From Lunularia cruciata (Eukaryota > Streptophyta > Marchantiopsida > Lunulariales > Lunulariaceae), in assembly GCA_948567375.1 (NCBI GenBank), contig OX419762.1, forward strand, positions 16,002,001 to 16,066,000: a DNA stretch of 64,000 nucleotides. The letters run 5' to 3'. How positions within the stretch are numbered: position 1 is the first letter of the stretch; every line of letters begins with the position of its first letter. The notes beneath the pieces are model-generated. The model searched no databases and was not told the origin of the DNA. It saw only the letters and a list, made by a program, of their open reading frames with translations. Both the position numbers and the translations under genes were made by a program. This document shows, piece after piece, positions 25,555 to 38,610 of the stretch.

Positions 25555-28500
25555 ATGTCTGAACCTAGCGAGCCCGGTTATGTCTTTCCGAACGACGGGT
25601 CATTTATGGAGAGATTCAAAAGACTGCAGCAGGAGCAAGAAGCTGGAAAGTCAAACCCAAAATCTGAAAGCCATGATCATACCAACACCTCTGAAAGCCA
25701 AGAGAATACTCCTGCTATGAAACCGACATCAGTCAGCAAGCCCGCATCTGCCAACGGGAAGCTAGCTTTCAGTCTGAAGCAGAAATCAAGGCTGGCAGTG
25801 AACGCTCTCAAGCTGGGTGGCGACGATGACGATGCTGTTGAGGAAGCGCTATCAGATAGGCGTTCAAAGAGGCCAAAGTCTGAGAAGACATCTGGGTTTT
25901 CTGGAGCTTCTCCCGAAAGAGAAAGAGGTTATAGTCAATCCTTTTTAAATGAATTTACTCCTTTTTTCTCAGGTCTTAGGCTCTTGCCACCTTTCGAGTG
26001 TTCTTTGGATGCCCCAATCCTGCTTGCCTCACCTGCTCACTACTCTTCGCAACTACTCCTGTGTATACAGGTTTTTGTGCGCCTCCAAGTGATCCTGAAG
26101 TAAAGAAGGTTGCTGATAAGCTGGCGAGTTTTGTTGCAGTCAATGGAAGGCAGTTTGAGAATATAACCCGGCAAAGAAATCCTGGAGATAGTCCTTTCAG
26201 GTCAACAATTTATTTTACGTCTCAATGCCTTCTATGCTTGTGATAAGGATAAAAAACCAATTCCTGGGGCCCGAGGCAAAGAAACCCTGGATAATTACAC
26301 AAAAGCTTGAGTTCCTAGTCTATTTTAGGCTGTCAAAGCACTCGATAGTAAATTTTTTTTTTGAGGTCTTTAGTTATCACAAAGGAGTTGTGTTGCTGTC
26401 TCTCTGATTCCTTATGGAAATGAAAGTAGGCTGTCTAATGAATGGACAATGGTATCCTTGATGGTCCCATTCTTGGATACCCATGCGAACCCTTTTTCTT
26501 TATCTGTAGGTTTCTTTTCGATGTAAACTGTCCCGACTACAAGTACTATGAGTTTCGAGTTGCGGAAGAAACCTTAGCGCTTGCGGGCGACGACTCTAAA
26601 TCATCACAAGAAGGTCTGACCTTATTGTCATATACATATACATATACATGTTATTACATCATGTCAATGCTTCTTTTTCCAAGTTCTAAGTATGATGAGC
26701 TGCTTTCCGTATCTTACCCTAGTAGGAGCAAAAGCGATGTATCGTTGGTATCATTCTTATTGAACGATCCTTTGGAAATTAAAATCCGCAACTCGAAAGG
26801 CTCTTGACTGTTGAAGAAACTGGACGTCGTGAAGCACTCCTCTGCTTCGTTCAACCCCCATGCCAATTATTTGGCTAATATATTGTTTCCTCCAGGAGGT
26901 AGTAGCAGTACGTACTCAAGACAGCAATCCAGCCACCAGAAGAGTAACGGACATCATCATCAACGTTCGCATTACTCAATGCCGGCATCAGCGCTCTATT
27001 CTGAATCAAATGGTGACAGACGGAGGCAGCATCGAGAGTCAGCTAATGGTAGGCAGGTTCCTAGTCAGGAAGCACGCGTTCTGATTGGTATGGATTGGAA
27101 ACGTGGATTGGATTGGCACTTCAAGTCTTGGCTTTGTGAAGTGATTGTTCAGTCAGCATGTATATATGTCGAATTCTTTACAGCTTAAAAGTTGAGCCGC
27201 TCTGTTCTACGCGGAATGCGTTAGATATCCCATGTGGGTCTGGAGCTCATATGATCTTGAATCTCCTAATTGCTAGAATTTGCTTCTGAGCCTCATACGT
27301 CGTGTTAGTTGGAATGAGAAGGTAGCACAAGCAACGGATACTGTTTTTCCTTTATCAGTTGTGTTTTGTGAACCAGATCATGCAAGCCGATCAGCATGGG
27401 CTACCGACTCTGTATCAATGATGGAGTTCTACATGAAAAAGGCTGCACAGGAGGATCTCCGGAAACCCACCAAATTTAGCAATGATGAAATGCCTCCATC
27501 CGCATCCGTTTCACCTCCCGCAGAAAGTAAGATTTGTTCCCACTCGTTACTCAACGTACTGGAAAATCGGTCGGCATCAGAGACGTGTGAAGTAGAGCTG
27601 ACGATGCGAGCAGTGCACTCACTTGATGCTAGATTTATAGATGCTTTTCTTCTGGCCAATGAGTAAAGGAGAACAAAGATTCTGCTTGTAGCCCCACACA
27701 GCCTTGGACATGTTGGTTGTGTTGCTCACGCTTACAGTTGACTTCGTGCAGGAACCTCTCGGCTTTCTCCAGTCATGTGGCCTACGGAGGAAACTCCAGC
27801 AGGTGCGATACTTTCATGTCCTAGCCATTTGACGATTATATAGTCCGTAGAAGTTCATGTGAAGTGCATGTAAACCATAGTAGAGGGGTCTTTTGTCTAG
27901 TGATCCACCTGGTGGTCTAAGGACATCTGTGAAGTGGTTCCGGAAAGGTTTTCACGCTGGCAAGAGTTGTTGACATTATGTACACCTCAAGTAGTTGGAT
28001 TTTGTGTCCTTGTTTTGGTGTGATTGAGCCCGTGATGGTGTTGACTGGTACCGTGGGCTCATGTAGAGATTTCGCGCCCATATTCACCACCGACCAAAGT
28101 TGTCGATGACATTGCCCAAGGTTATTTGTCATCTAACTATGTCGCATCTTACTAACGAAAATATTATGTTGATGTACCGTTTCATTAAGCCGCCGTGGAT
28201 TTCTGATTTGAACCACCTGTGTTGCGGACCTTATAGACGTCTTTGACTTTACCCCTCCAAGTTCCTAGTTTGCTTTGGCTTCAGGTGTCATTGATGCAAG
28301 TCACTGACAGAGTATTTGAGGACCCGGATTTCGTCCATTGATTTGCTCCAAACATCGTTTCTGTTATTGATAGGAATGACGAGGCTGGACGAAATGGACT
28401 GTAACAGGTAGATGTTGGAACCGAGGACTCACTGCCCCAGATTTGTTGCCCATTCCTTTTCTGTAGGTCCATCGAAGAAAGGGCATCACATGGGTGACTA

Positions 28501-29621
28501 CATACCTCCTGAAGAACTTGAAAAGTTCATGGCCAAGTGCAATGACGCCATGGCACAAAAGGCAGCAAAGGCAGCTGCTGACCGTGCGAAAATCCAAGCT
28601 GATAATGTCGGACATCGCCTGCTATCCAAGATGGGTTGGAAAGAAGGTGAGTTTCGTGAACTGGAATGAATTTGTCCTGGGATGCTGAATAGTTTTTGAA
28701 AGTTGGGTGCTGCGGGAGACCAACCTGTAGAAATGCAAAGACCTTACTCGGCCAGTGCCACGAGTTGGTTGCAGTACTTAACCAAGGTGAGGGCTCTGGC
28801 TCTGTAAAGCCGGAAATTTCCTGGGCACTTAGGCTACGTTAGGACGATAGTAAATGTACAATATTTAAGGAGAACCAATTTTGCGGGCTGTTAGAATTTT
28901 GTGTACTAGTGTTTTAGTGAATTTTGTGTCCAGGAGAAGATTCGTTTGAAGAATTTCTGGAAGGCTTAGTAGACGAGGATTCTCATATGTTTCTCGAGCG
29001 GAACCTCTTTTTCAATAGATCTATCCTAAAGAAGTATTTCAAGTTCTATTGACTCATCTCTCTATGAACTTGAAGCGATCTTACCTGGCTTGTGTACAAG
29101 ATAGACAGTTTCTTTTACATCACTGAAACCATGTTATTACCAAGCTGGTGCCTTGACTTGGCTGTCGATGTCATTGAGGGGGATTTTGGGAATGTGAATT
29201 GCTGCAGGCGAGGGTCTTGGAAGTAGGAAAGGGGGTCGATCAGATCCTGTACAAGCAGGTGCTGTGAAGCTGAACAATCTTGGTGTTGGTGCGGAGCAAC
29301 CTGGTGAAGTTACACCAGACGATGATATATATGAACAATACAAGAAACGGATGATGCTCGGTTATCGTTTTAGGCCGAATCCTCTGGTAATTTTTTGGCT
29401 CAAGATTCATGGTTGGTGCAATTGTCGAGTCGCATGCTTGTGGTTTAGAAATTAGTCAGTCGAGTGGAGAATGTCCTTACGACGCAGACGAAAGGCTACT
29501 TTTTAGGACGCTGTTAATCTCTTGGTCTCAGTTCTGATGTTGATACTGTTTGTTCTTATTTGCCATGTGTGTGTTCTGGACTTTGTGCTTGCAGAACAAC
29601 CCTCGAAAGGCCTATTACTAG
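25555..29621 (+). CDS. SURP and G-patch domain protein (SUGP1-like), nine coding exons, 454 aa
   Basis: Probable nuclear pre-mRNA splicing factor of the plant SUGP1-like family. Exons by reading frame and GT..AG sites: 25555-25927, 26071-26200, 26510-26613, 26896-27048, 27359-27526, 27752-27802, 28467-28646, 29208-29386, 29595-29621; total 1,365 nt with consistent phases. Residues 1-30 carry the family N-terminus (NDGSFMERFKRLQQEQE). A basic stretch RRSKRPKSEK near 100 may be a nuclear signal. The SURP domain spans about 135-185 (KLASFVAVNG...YKYYEFRVAEE). The G-patch spans about 373-415 (NVGHRLLSKMGWKEGEGLGSRKG), with its glycines present. The end DDIYEQYKKRMMLGYRFRPNP...RKAYY is typical. 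SURP and G-patch modules bind splicing factors and DEAH helicases in known relatives. The ATG at 25555 is the first in frame. Exon 5 has two in-frame acceptors (27358 and 27376), so 448 aa is also possible. Family is sure; the edges of exons 4-6 are less so. Confidence 0.93.
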
Positions 29622-31120
29622 TGGGTGGACGCAGAAATCCATTTTTGAATTCATTACGTTGTACATTCAGATGGAAGGTTGTGAAACATTTTCATTTAGA
29701 ATGTGCTACTTTGTACAAAGTATTATTTCCAATCGTCAGTCTGATAGAAGGGACTTGTCTGTGATCGAGCTTCTGATGAAAAATGTTCCAGGGAGTGCAA
29801 CTTCCTGATTCTACTGATGCGTTTTTGTCGTAAATGTGGTTAATGGAGATCTGTGCTTGTATCTGTGTGCCCTTGATCGCACTCACACTGGACTCGTTCA
29901 CTTTCTTCGGAGGTTTACACCCACGTCTTCTGGTTGGGTACTTCTGGCCGCACGCATTCTCCCGAGCAAGTTTTTCTGACATTTTGACTAATCAACGCTG
30001 TGAATGCTTGACGATCTATGAGTTTCTAGCTCTGATTGTATTGGTCCTCTTGCACTCTGAATCGGCAAAGGTAATGGAAACCAAGAAAACAAGAAGATGT
30101 TTTTTATCACGCAGATTGCGAAGTATCGTAACATTGAAGGTGCAGTGTCAAAGCAGCATTCTCCTCTTAGCCGGAAGTGAAATGCCCGTCGGGTTGTTTT
30201 AATGTTCGTGTTCGACAATATTGATATGCGACGTAGCTTTAGTGGCTAGCAGATCAGATATTTTTTAATATCTAGAGGATAGTTTTACGATTGAGTTATG
30301 AGTCGGATGAGCGATCTGCATCTTTCACGAGAGTAGCCCAGGAACCTTACGGTTCCCAGCACACATCCTTCAGAGGTTGGTGAATGCGACTTGGCAAGAG
30401 CCTACAAGTCTACACCAGAAACTGAGATCGCTATGGTCAAGAGAGACGGGAGTCATCATCATTCTTCCCGAGTGCGGAAGTCAGATACCAAGTGCAGGAC
30501 AGCTATGCGGCAGGACAGAGACGATAATATTCATTCGATAGCCAGATTCACACTCTCGGAGCGTGGGAGAGTTCTCCTTTGGAACTACATTGGCGTGGCT
30601 AAATAGTTTCCTGATCATTGCTGTTCACTTTGCATCCGGTAGGAATGAACAGGCAGACACCTTGATTATCACCATAGAGGTGACTCCTTTGAATGGATGT
30701 CCATGTTATTCTGTTTTCCATCCACTCTCACTTATCTCTTCTCAAGCCAGTCGTCACGAACTCGAACTCCAGGAAAAGAACTGGATAACTAAAACTTTGC
30801 AGGACTCTCTCTGAAACCTGGCAAACCTGGCTTCAAGTTTCCAAAGCGAGTCCCGTAGAACCGTCAGCAGAGCCCAAAAGTAGCAACAATACTCAGTCTA
30901 CATGGTGAAACCTGACGTGTGAAGGGATTCCGTCAGACCAACTTCGTCGTAGTTGTCTAGAGACGACCGCTCTCGTGGAAACAGGGATCAGGTAACGAAC
31001 GCATCTACTGCAGCAAAGGAACCAGTAAAGGAACGAGTTTCAAGTGATGAGGACGGTATAATGCTAGGATCATACAGTCAGTCTTTACTGACGTGACTTT
31101 GCCAAGAAAGCGGTCAAAAC
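29622..31120 (+). other. 3' flank of the SURP/G-patch gene; no separate gene supported
   Basis: Composition stays gene-like after the stop codon. The frames 29834-30202 (+), 30391-30606 (+) and 29692-29982 (-) are open but unrecognised. The stretch 30.3-31.06 kb has a coding-like texture without a family match. It may be 3' UTR, an alternative last exon, or an unannotated transcript. Confidence 0.4.
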
Positions 31121-31140
31121 CTTAAACCCTAAACCCTAAA
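31121..31140 (+). repeat. Short interstitial telomere-type motif (CCCTAAA)
   Basis: The sequence cttaaaccctaaaccctaaa holds two perfect units of the plant telomere repeat (complement of TTTAGGG) and one imperfect unit. It is too short for a true telomere. Plant telo-boxes of this form are also known promoter elements. Confidence 0.85.
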
Positions 31141-31290
31141 CTTAGAACAAATGGATAGGAAACCATCCAGGGCAACCCTTTAGAACAAAGAAATAACGTC
31201 CATGACATTTCATCGTGGAAATCTACTAAACTAAGGCCGTATAATGGCCTTGGAAGGTGAGGTATTAAGTTCAAGGGGAATTTTAAAAAA

Positions 31291-31380
31291 TGGTCAATCT
31301 AAAAATTTCATTTGTAAAAATGGCTAATTCTAGATTTTATTTGCAAAAATGGGATGATTCCTAAGTTTTATTTGCAAGAT
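31291..31380 (+). repeat. 30-bp tandem repeat, three copies
   Basis: Units start exactly at 31291, 31321 and 31351 (tggtcaatct, tggctaattc, gggatgattc) and share the core attttatttgcaaaaat with substitutions. An inverted, diverged copy of the core (ttttttgcaaataaaatttt) lies at 31742-31761. Confidence 0.85.
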
Positions 31381-31433
31381 TGTGCGATTTCGCGGAACGC
31401 CACCCGTCCACCTTTCATTGCACTCATTGTCTC

Positions 31434-31624
31434 CCTTATGGAACCCAGAACCTCATTGTCTTCCTTATGGAACCCAGAACCTCAATGTCTCTGAATGTAT
31501 TTGACGCATCCGAAACGATCGACACAGTGGACGAATTGTGCTTCCGGTTCAGACACAATGTCTGAATGTATTTGACGCATCCGAAACGATCGACACAATG
31601 GACGAATTGTGCTTCCGGTTCAGC
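31434..31624 (+). repeat. Nested tandem duplications: 29 bp twice, then 71 bp twice
   Basis: The block ccttatggaacccagaacct recurs at 31434 and 31463 (period 29). The block opening ctgaatgtatttgacgcatc recurs at 31491 and 31562 (period 71) and is identical over about 62 bases except one G/A change. Such low divergence suggests the 71-bp duplication is recent. Confidence 0.9.
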
Positions 31625-31813
31625 CAGATATGCAGAGGGCAGCAGCAGCCTCCCTTTTACGTGGAGTTTAGCAATCCGAATAGGTGCGGTTCCAAGGTTA
31701 CAACGAGCTGGATGGATATTCTTTTAATCGACGATCCGCCCTTTTTTGCAAATAAAATTTTAAAAGGTCAAACTCTCCTGGAAAACAAAGGAGCAATAAA
31801 AGACATACGTTAA
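31538..31813 (+). other. Unrecognised 91-codon open frame inside the repeat cluster
   Basis: The frame reads LNVFDASETIDTMDELCFRF and then a 60-residue tail containing FYVEFSNPNRCGSK. The first part is duplicated in the preceding frame (31380-31565) by the 71-bp repeat. I recognise no family. The frame runs into the inverted 30-bp core at its right end, so it may belong to a small element bounded by 31291-31380 and 31742-31761 rather than to a host gene. Confidence 0.3.
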
Positions 31814-34800
31814 GGTTCCCTCTTAAGATTTTGGAGTTTTTGTTTGGAGAGAATATAGCGAAACAAAAGCCAAAACTATTAGGCAAATAGAACTCAAGAA
31901 GATCTGCTCCAATCATGGTTTTTGAATTTTACTTCCAAATAGATTACGGATGCTCAAATTACTCTCTAAACCATGATCAAGGCTTTGGAATCTAAAGATG
32001 GTGGATTACTAGGTCTAAATAGATAAAATTCTCAATATGGATTCTAAAAAGGTTGATTCAATCTTTACAAATTTTTAGAGATAGTTTATCTTCTCTAATT
32101 CTTGTATATGACTTTAAATTTGGTAGTTGATTACATCGAAAAACTCTAGAATTTCGGTCGAACAAATAGATAGTGAAATAAAATAATCTGATATATGTAA
32201 GATACGATAGAGTTCAAAAAAGTGGAAGAATGTGTTCAGAATAACACTAAAATAATTCAAAATTTGTGACTTTTATGTATGATATTTTATTTTGGCAATT
32301 TCAGTGGCATCGAAAGCTCTTGCATATTAGAATCCAATAAGATAATAGATCATGCAAGCATCTCACAAACGCAACATTTCTAAACATAAGTAGAACTTGA
32401 GGTCTTTAATATTTTTAAATTTCAACAAGATAATAATCATCCAAGTATCTCACAAAAGTAATATTTTAAACAGAAGAAGAATTTGAGCCCTTTGTGATAT
32501 TTAAAATTTAAGAAAATTCAAATTCAAAGAAGAATAATCTACAAATTAGATGTTTTTATAAATTTCATTCTAATGAAATTTTATAGGTAGCTAAACATAC
32601 CATGAAATTGTATTTATTTATAGTGCAAGAATATGGATAGATTCTAAACAAGACACTCCAAATCAATCCTCTTTATTTTTGATTAAAATACATCAATTAA
32701 AAAATAAGGCTCCACCTCTTAGAAGGATAGCAATGGATAAAGTATTGAGGTTGAGAAGTGTGAGGACATACAATAGGAGAGAAAGTTCTCTCTCATCTAA
32801 ATAACAAAAATGTAAAAGTAAGTCAATAAGCAACTTAAATATTAGTCTTATTATTTCCTAATGTTGATAAGCAAGTTTACCGTGCTTCAATCAATCATAA
32901 TCCCAATCCCAACCAATTAGTTATAGTGCTATAACTTAAAGGAGAGTAATAATGAAAAACTAGAGTGCATCCAAGTTAAATAAATCCAATGATTACCATG
33001 TTTAGAACGAGGCAAATGATGTGTACTCGGACAGAGATAATATGAAAATCTTGGGAAGACAAATATTGTGGAATCCCATCTTAATCAAATCTATCATCGG
33101 TATATGATTAGATGTTTCAAAAATATCAAGATCTTCAATGGAATGGCTGTTCAAGAGATAGTTATTATTAAGTGAACGAGAGAGAGAGAGCTATATATAT
33201 ATGCCGAGGAATTTCAAGATTTTGTAGTAAATGAATTGCTTGGTGCTAATCATTGATAGTTTTCCAATTATTCACAACTCAAGTGTGGATAGAATTTACT
33301 TTGAAGAGAGGACTAGGAATATATTTGGATCGTTATGAAGCCTTTAGAAAATGAAAAGCAAGTAAATCTAAGGAGAGAGGCGAGCATGCTCAATACATCA
33401 TAGCTAATGTAACGAATGGTTTACCTACACTAATGGGGAGCGCACGCATGGGGTATCAAAGAAATAATGATATTGAACAAAAGAAGGCTATGAGTACGAG
33501 CAAGTGGAAGTAAGCAACTCTTATTAATACCTAAGTAAGGGGATTTGGCTACAAGAAGCGATTCAAAAGTATTTGCTGGATAGTATGTTCAGTAGGAGGT
33601 CACTCATCGCTTGAGCCTTGGAGCTATGCTTGACAACTCTTGGTGATGAGAATAACAAGAACTTTGTTTTATTGCAAGCTCAAAGAGAGTTACCCCAGTT
33701 GGTTTAGCTAGTGATAAGAATAACTGTTGGTGGGTAATTCCAAAGTGGCAGCGTTTACATTTAAGCCATGATAGGATTGATAATGAAGGAAAGCCAAAAT
33801 CACTACGTAAAGATAACATATATTATTATCTGTATTTGTGTTAAGCTTCATGTGAGGTGGGAAATTTGTTATGCTTCTTTATTTCTTTTTGGTACAAATA
33901 TTACTTCCATAGTTAGGATATGCAACGTTGGTCTGAGAGGTTTTCTAGCCTGGTTATTGCATAGAATCATTTTGATAATAAAGAACTTCGAGATAAAGAA
34001 ATAAAAATTGTAGAGAACCTTCTTGCAAAAACAATAATATTCTGTCTCATCACTATGAAGCAAAACTTCATGGTCTTTATGAGTATTATAGCATAGACCA
34101 TTACTTTTCTTAATGTTACTAGACATACTTTCCTTTCCTTGTAACACATGCTTGGGTAATAAACCACACACAAAAATATATATCCCAAAGGAAAGGGAGG
34201 AAGAATACAAAGCACCAAGGAGTGCTGGAGGGAAAAGGAGCACGGAGCCCAATGAAACCAAAGAAAGACAGGCTACAAACCAAAGAAAAACCTAGACCCC
34301 CAAGCCACCAGCACAAAGGGGAATAACCTTTCACAACAAGGTATATTCTCCAGCAGCTGAACCAGTTACTTGGATTGGCTACTATTCTTTCTTTTGCATT
34401 TTCATCTTAAATATAGAAGTGTTGAGGATTCAGTTCCTCATAATATTACAATTTTATGTTCAAGAATATCTCTATATTCTTGGCTTGTACCAAAACTATC
34501 ACCGACAATGGTATTATCTTACTACAAATTTTCAAAGATTTCTAAAAAGCACCTAGAGGAGAGCAAAAATTACAAAGTAGAGTTAATGACATAACTTTAA
34601 ATATCCGATCTAGTATTTACGAACATCAATATTATAATATCATACAAGGAATTCAAATCACAATGAAGCAAAATTTGGTAAAAAACTATTTTTTCAGTTT
34701 GTTTCAATGAGTTTATTATATACTACTTCCTTTCCCAATAAAAATGATACATTATACGAGAAAACTTAATTAATTTTACACATCTTTGTTGGGCTTGCTA

Positions 34801-36000
34801 TCAAGAAGCCTTACGGAGTGTATAACAGTACTTAGTCTTATTTTCTTTAACTGACTTGGTGGTGGCTAAACATCTTCGTGATATTTGTGCATATATTGTT
34901 CATATAAAAACATCTTAAATTCATAAGGTTTCAACTTGAAGCAAGCAGTTCATTTTATCACTGCACTTAAGGTTGCAACCGTTAAGTATTTTTCATGCTT
35001 AATTGGAAATATATAACCTTGATTATAATCACCCCTGCTCCAAATAACTAGATATCTTGAAGAAAGATTTAAATGAGATAAATTTATCATTCTCAAAATT
35101 GAGTTTGGGAATATCATGAACTACATGATTCTTGATCATAGATTTAGAATCAAAATGTTCCAGCTTTCCATAGAGTCTTATTTTCTAAGAATCAGGAGTT
35201 GAGATATCATTGGCTTAGGCTCGTATACTGGACTTCTTTGTGTCAAATTGTGGTAAGCACAGTTCTTTGATTGTGCTAGGTCTGGGTAGAAGTTTTATCA
35301 TATGAGAAGATTATGGTTAGGATAACATTCAATATATATTATATATGTATTAGTTGACTATATTTTATCGGCAAATGATCATGTACACTGTAGAGATATA
35401 AATTAAAAACATGTGATAATGGGGAGAATTTCTCTACTGTAGACCATAATATAGTTGAATATCATGCAGAAAATTTCTATATTTATAAAACTAGATTCAA
35501 AGATATATTTTTTCTTGAAACGTGAATAGATTTACATACGTATGGAAAAAATAGAGAAGACAAAGTTTCCATATTCAATATTCACGATTTTGAGTTATAA
35601 AACGTATCTCCGGAATGTGTTTTATGCATTTATTTATTTTCTAGCTGCTCCTCACGACACCAAGGTCAGCATTGCAGGTATTTTCAAAGCGTTACTAGGT
35701 ATGGAGAAGAGATAGAACTCTGATTTTCACCACTCTTGACCGTTAGCGTTGTCAATCGCTTGTCGAAGAATGTAATGCTTAATTCATATGATTTATAACA
35801 TGTTCGATAAAGTTAAGCTCGACCCAATTGGAGCAAGATGCAAGCACGCTAGGGATCTGTAACACGTTATGTCCAGATTGATAAAATAGTTTACCTACAA
35901 TCACATGGGTTTTCCTTGAGATGATATGATACCGTTATACGCGAACTGAAGATGTAACTTGTAGTCGAATCTCATGAACTAAATCCTAATTTCAAATCAA
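31814..36000. other. AT-rich intergenic block, no gene supported
   Basis: Returns to the AT-rich composition of the first 23 kb. Open frames up to 130 codons at 33869-34261 (-) carry no motif. The purine-rich stretch 34180-34330 could be a decayed element fragment, but nothing identifies it. Confidence 0.5.
33174..33202. repeat. GA/TA compound microsatellite
   Basis: A run of about seven GA dinucleotides followed by ctatatatatat. Confidence 0.9.
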
Positions 36001-38587
36001 TTCTATGCAGGAGAAACATATTCTTCTTCTTTGTTTTCCATGTTTGATATTGGTTTGTGACATGTGGCTCCCAAATTCGTTTCTTCATCTCAAACATGTT
36101 TTACATGCCTATAATGAGTACCTTTTTGTCTTGTGCTCATTGACTTCCGCATGAAGGGAAATCTTGTACAATCTTTCCATACTTCTTCTGTTTCTTTCTT
36201 GTAAAATTTGTTCTAACGATGCCGTTGAATATGATCCTTGAAATTCTTCCAGATATAAGCGATTTATCATGACAACGAGAAGTTGCGAGAGCCAGGAGAA
36301 TGAGTTTCTTTCTGTCGATGAGTTGCATGGCTCTCTATAGGGTTGTCCAAGCACATCTAAGCTTTGGTTGATTTGATTTGATCATTTTATCCTTTTGTTT
36401 CCTTTGCTGAGTAGTCCAAAATCCTTATGTGATCACGAGCAACTTGTTCGGACCTTGTATCCATTTCACTATCTTCACTACCTTTTCAATGCTGTCATAC
36501 CTAATTGTATAGAATCAATAATCAATGGTTTTAAGTTTGCACATTAGTGACGTAAAGTTCTCTGATGATCACCGAAGATTAGATATATAAGTCTGAAGGT
36601 ACTTTAAATTGTGTTCTAGCTAGATTTAAAAATAAATGCCAATAACGTCACTAAGTGTACAAACACATTTGTGACTCAGAATTAGTTCCACTTTTAGTGT
36701 ATACAGCTTTTAAGACAAAAAGACGAGTTCACATTGGAAGCGAACAAGGCAATCTGCACACCAATTTCCTCATCCATATTTGACTACTCGTCCTTTTTGT
36801 AGTTCAGCAAACATTTTTTCATGAGAGTACAGGATCCACGATCCTCATCCTAATTCATAACATGCTCTGGGAAGTATTACCTCTTTACGATTCTGCCAAG
36901 AACGGTAAACTCTGCACTTCTTTTTCTCGAAGTGAATTTCTCGCCATCAGAATTCGCCTCATGCTGTGTTCTTCGAAAGTTGTGGTTCAGATTCACTTTG
37001 TCCCTCTCTATTGATTGCTCCAAACGATGTTTGTGTATTATCTGAGACGAAGAGGAATCTCCTCAAAGTATTTGAATATTCACACTCTCAATGGATAAAG
37101 GCTGATTCTGCTCGCATGAGTTCAATGCCACCATACTGACTATTGCAAATGTCATGTGTCATCAGCCACGCACACTGTTGTTGTTGGTTGCGGTGGAGTC
37201 TTCTTTCCTTGGAAATTCCAACTCGTTACCACTTTCTCCAGAGCTTCCACTGAGTTAAGAGAGATTTCTGTAGAGAACGACTTTTCGCAGCCTTTTCTAT
37301 ATACGTGCGACTATCTGGAGATGATCGTCTTTGAGCTTTTCTAGCCTTTGCTTCCAAAGCAATGACGAGTGGTGGCGCATATGGGGGCTGGAGAAAATGA
37401 GGACGGAATGATGAAGGAGACTTTCTTCACTTCGACTTGGGTGCTTCTCAGGTCAACAAACAGGTGTTACACAAGAGGATTCATGAATCCCACAAGTTTT
37501 ACTACTCTCACGCACTACTGTAGCCTCTCTCTCTTGGTACGTTGATAACCCCCGTTGAATTCTCACCCGATGGACTGAAAATTGCGGATTGAAAATCCCT
37601 CCACACTGGAATTTCGGAATTTGGTTTGGTGCTACTCGGATAAACATGGATTAGCTATAAAGTTCTATCGTGTCCTTTTTTCGTCTGGGGGTCTTCCGTA
37701 GCTTTGGGCCTTTGCTTCTTTTACCATTGACTTGGGCCACTCAGAGTCATAATCTGTCCCGGTGTTCTCTTTTTAGCTGATCCTCCGTGGCTCATAAAAG
37801 ATGCAAAGAATTCTCCATGAATTTAGGAAGAGGATGATCACATTGCTTTGAGAAAGAACGTTGTTACGCCAAATTTGAGCATTCGGGGAAGATTAATCGA
37901 TGTCTGTCGACGCGTCATTTTTACTATCTTTAACGGTAAGACTCTCGTTGTGTTATCGGATATGATTCCAGATATGAATTTTATCTGGTGGTAATTGATA
38001 GCTTTCAGAACTTGCATTAATGCTCATATCACACCCGCAACCAGAGAATACTGCGAGCATCATAAACATGATAGAAAAATAAAACATTAGCCTTATTTCT
38101 TGGCTCCAAGGGCAAGGTGCAAACAAACATAACCTTTTCTGCTAAAATTGAGGGCTTATGTGTCGGTGGACGTTCATTTCACCAAACGAATGAGCACACG
38201 AGATAACCAATCAACAAAGACACAAGTCTTTCACGAGGTCCATCTGCAACACAGGTCTTCAAACTAAGATTAGAATCTTTGGCTCACACTTCGACTAGGA
38301 GGTGAGTGGGGCATCATATAAAGCTTAGATTTGCAGATAAGTAATTCGTGATTCGTAACTTTGAGATGCTTCAGTTAAAACGATCTATTTCTGCACCCCG
38401 CGGGTGAGTACATTAGTTTTGTTTGTTAGTTCTTTTTGGCAGATGGAGAATCAGATCTTTCTGTAACCACAGAATGAAACAACCACACGCAACCTAATGA
38501 TCTCCTGATGTTCATTGATAAGCCGATAAGAAGTCTTTGCTACTCACAGGACTTTCTTGTTTCTTCACGTCGGCTCCTTGTGGGCAG

Positions 38588-38610
38588 CTCTCTCTCTCTC
38601 TCTCTCTCTC
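38588..38610. repeat. (TC)n microsatellite
   Basis: About eleven uninterrupted CT dinucleotides. Confidence 0.95.

Noticed and set aside
31121-31140. Chromosome-end telomere
   Set aside because: Only two perfect units with ordinary DNA on both sides.
37156-37344. Frame beginning THTVVVGCGG that hints at a nucleotide-binding start
   Set aside because: Only 62 codons, nothing after the glycines fits a Rossmann fold, and there are no partner exons.
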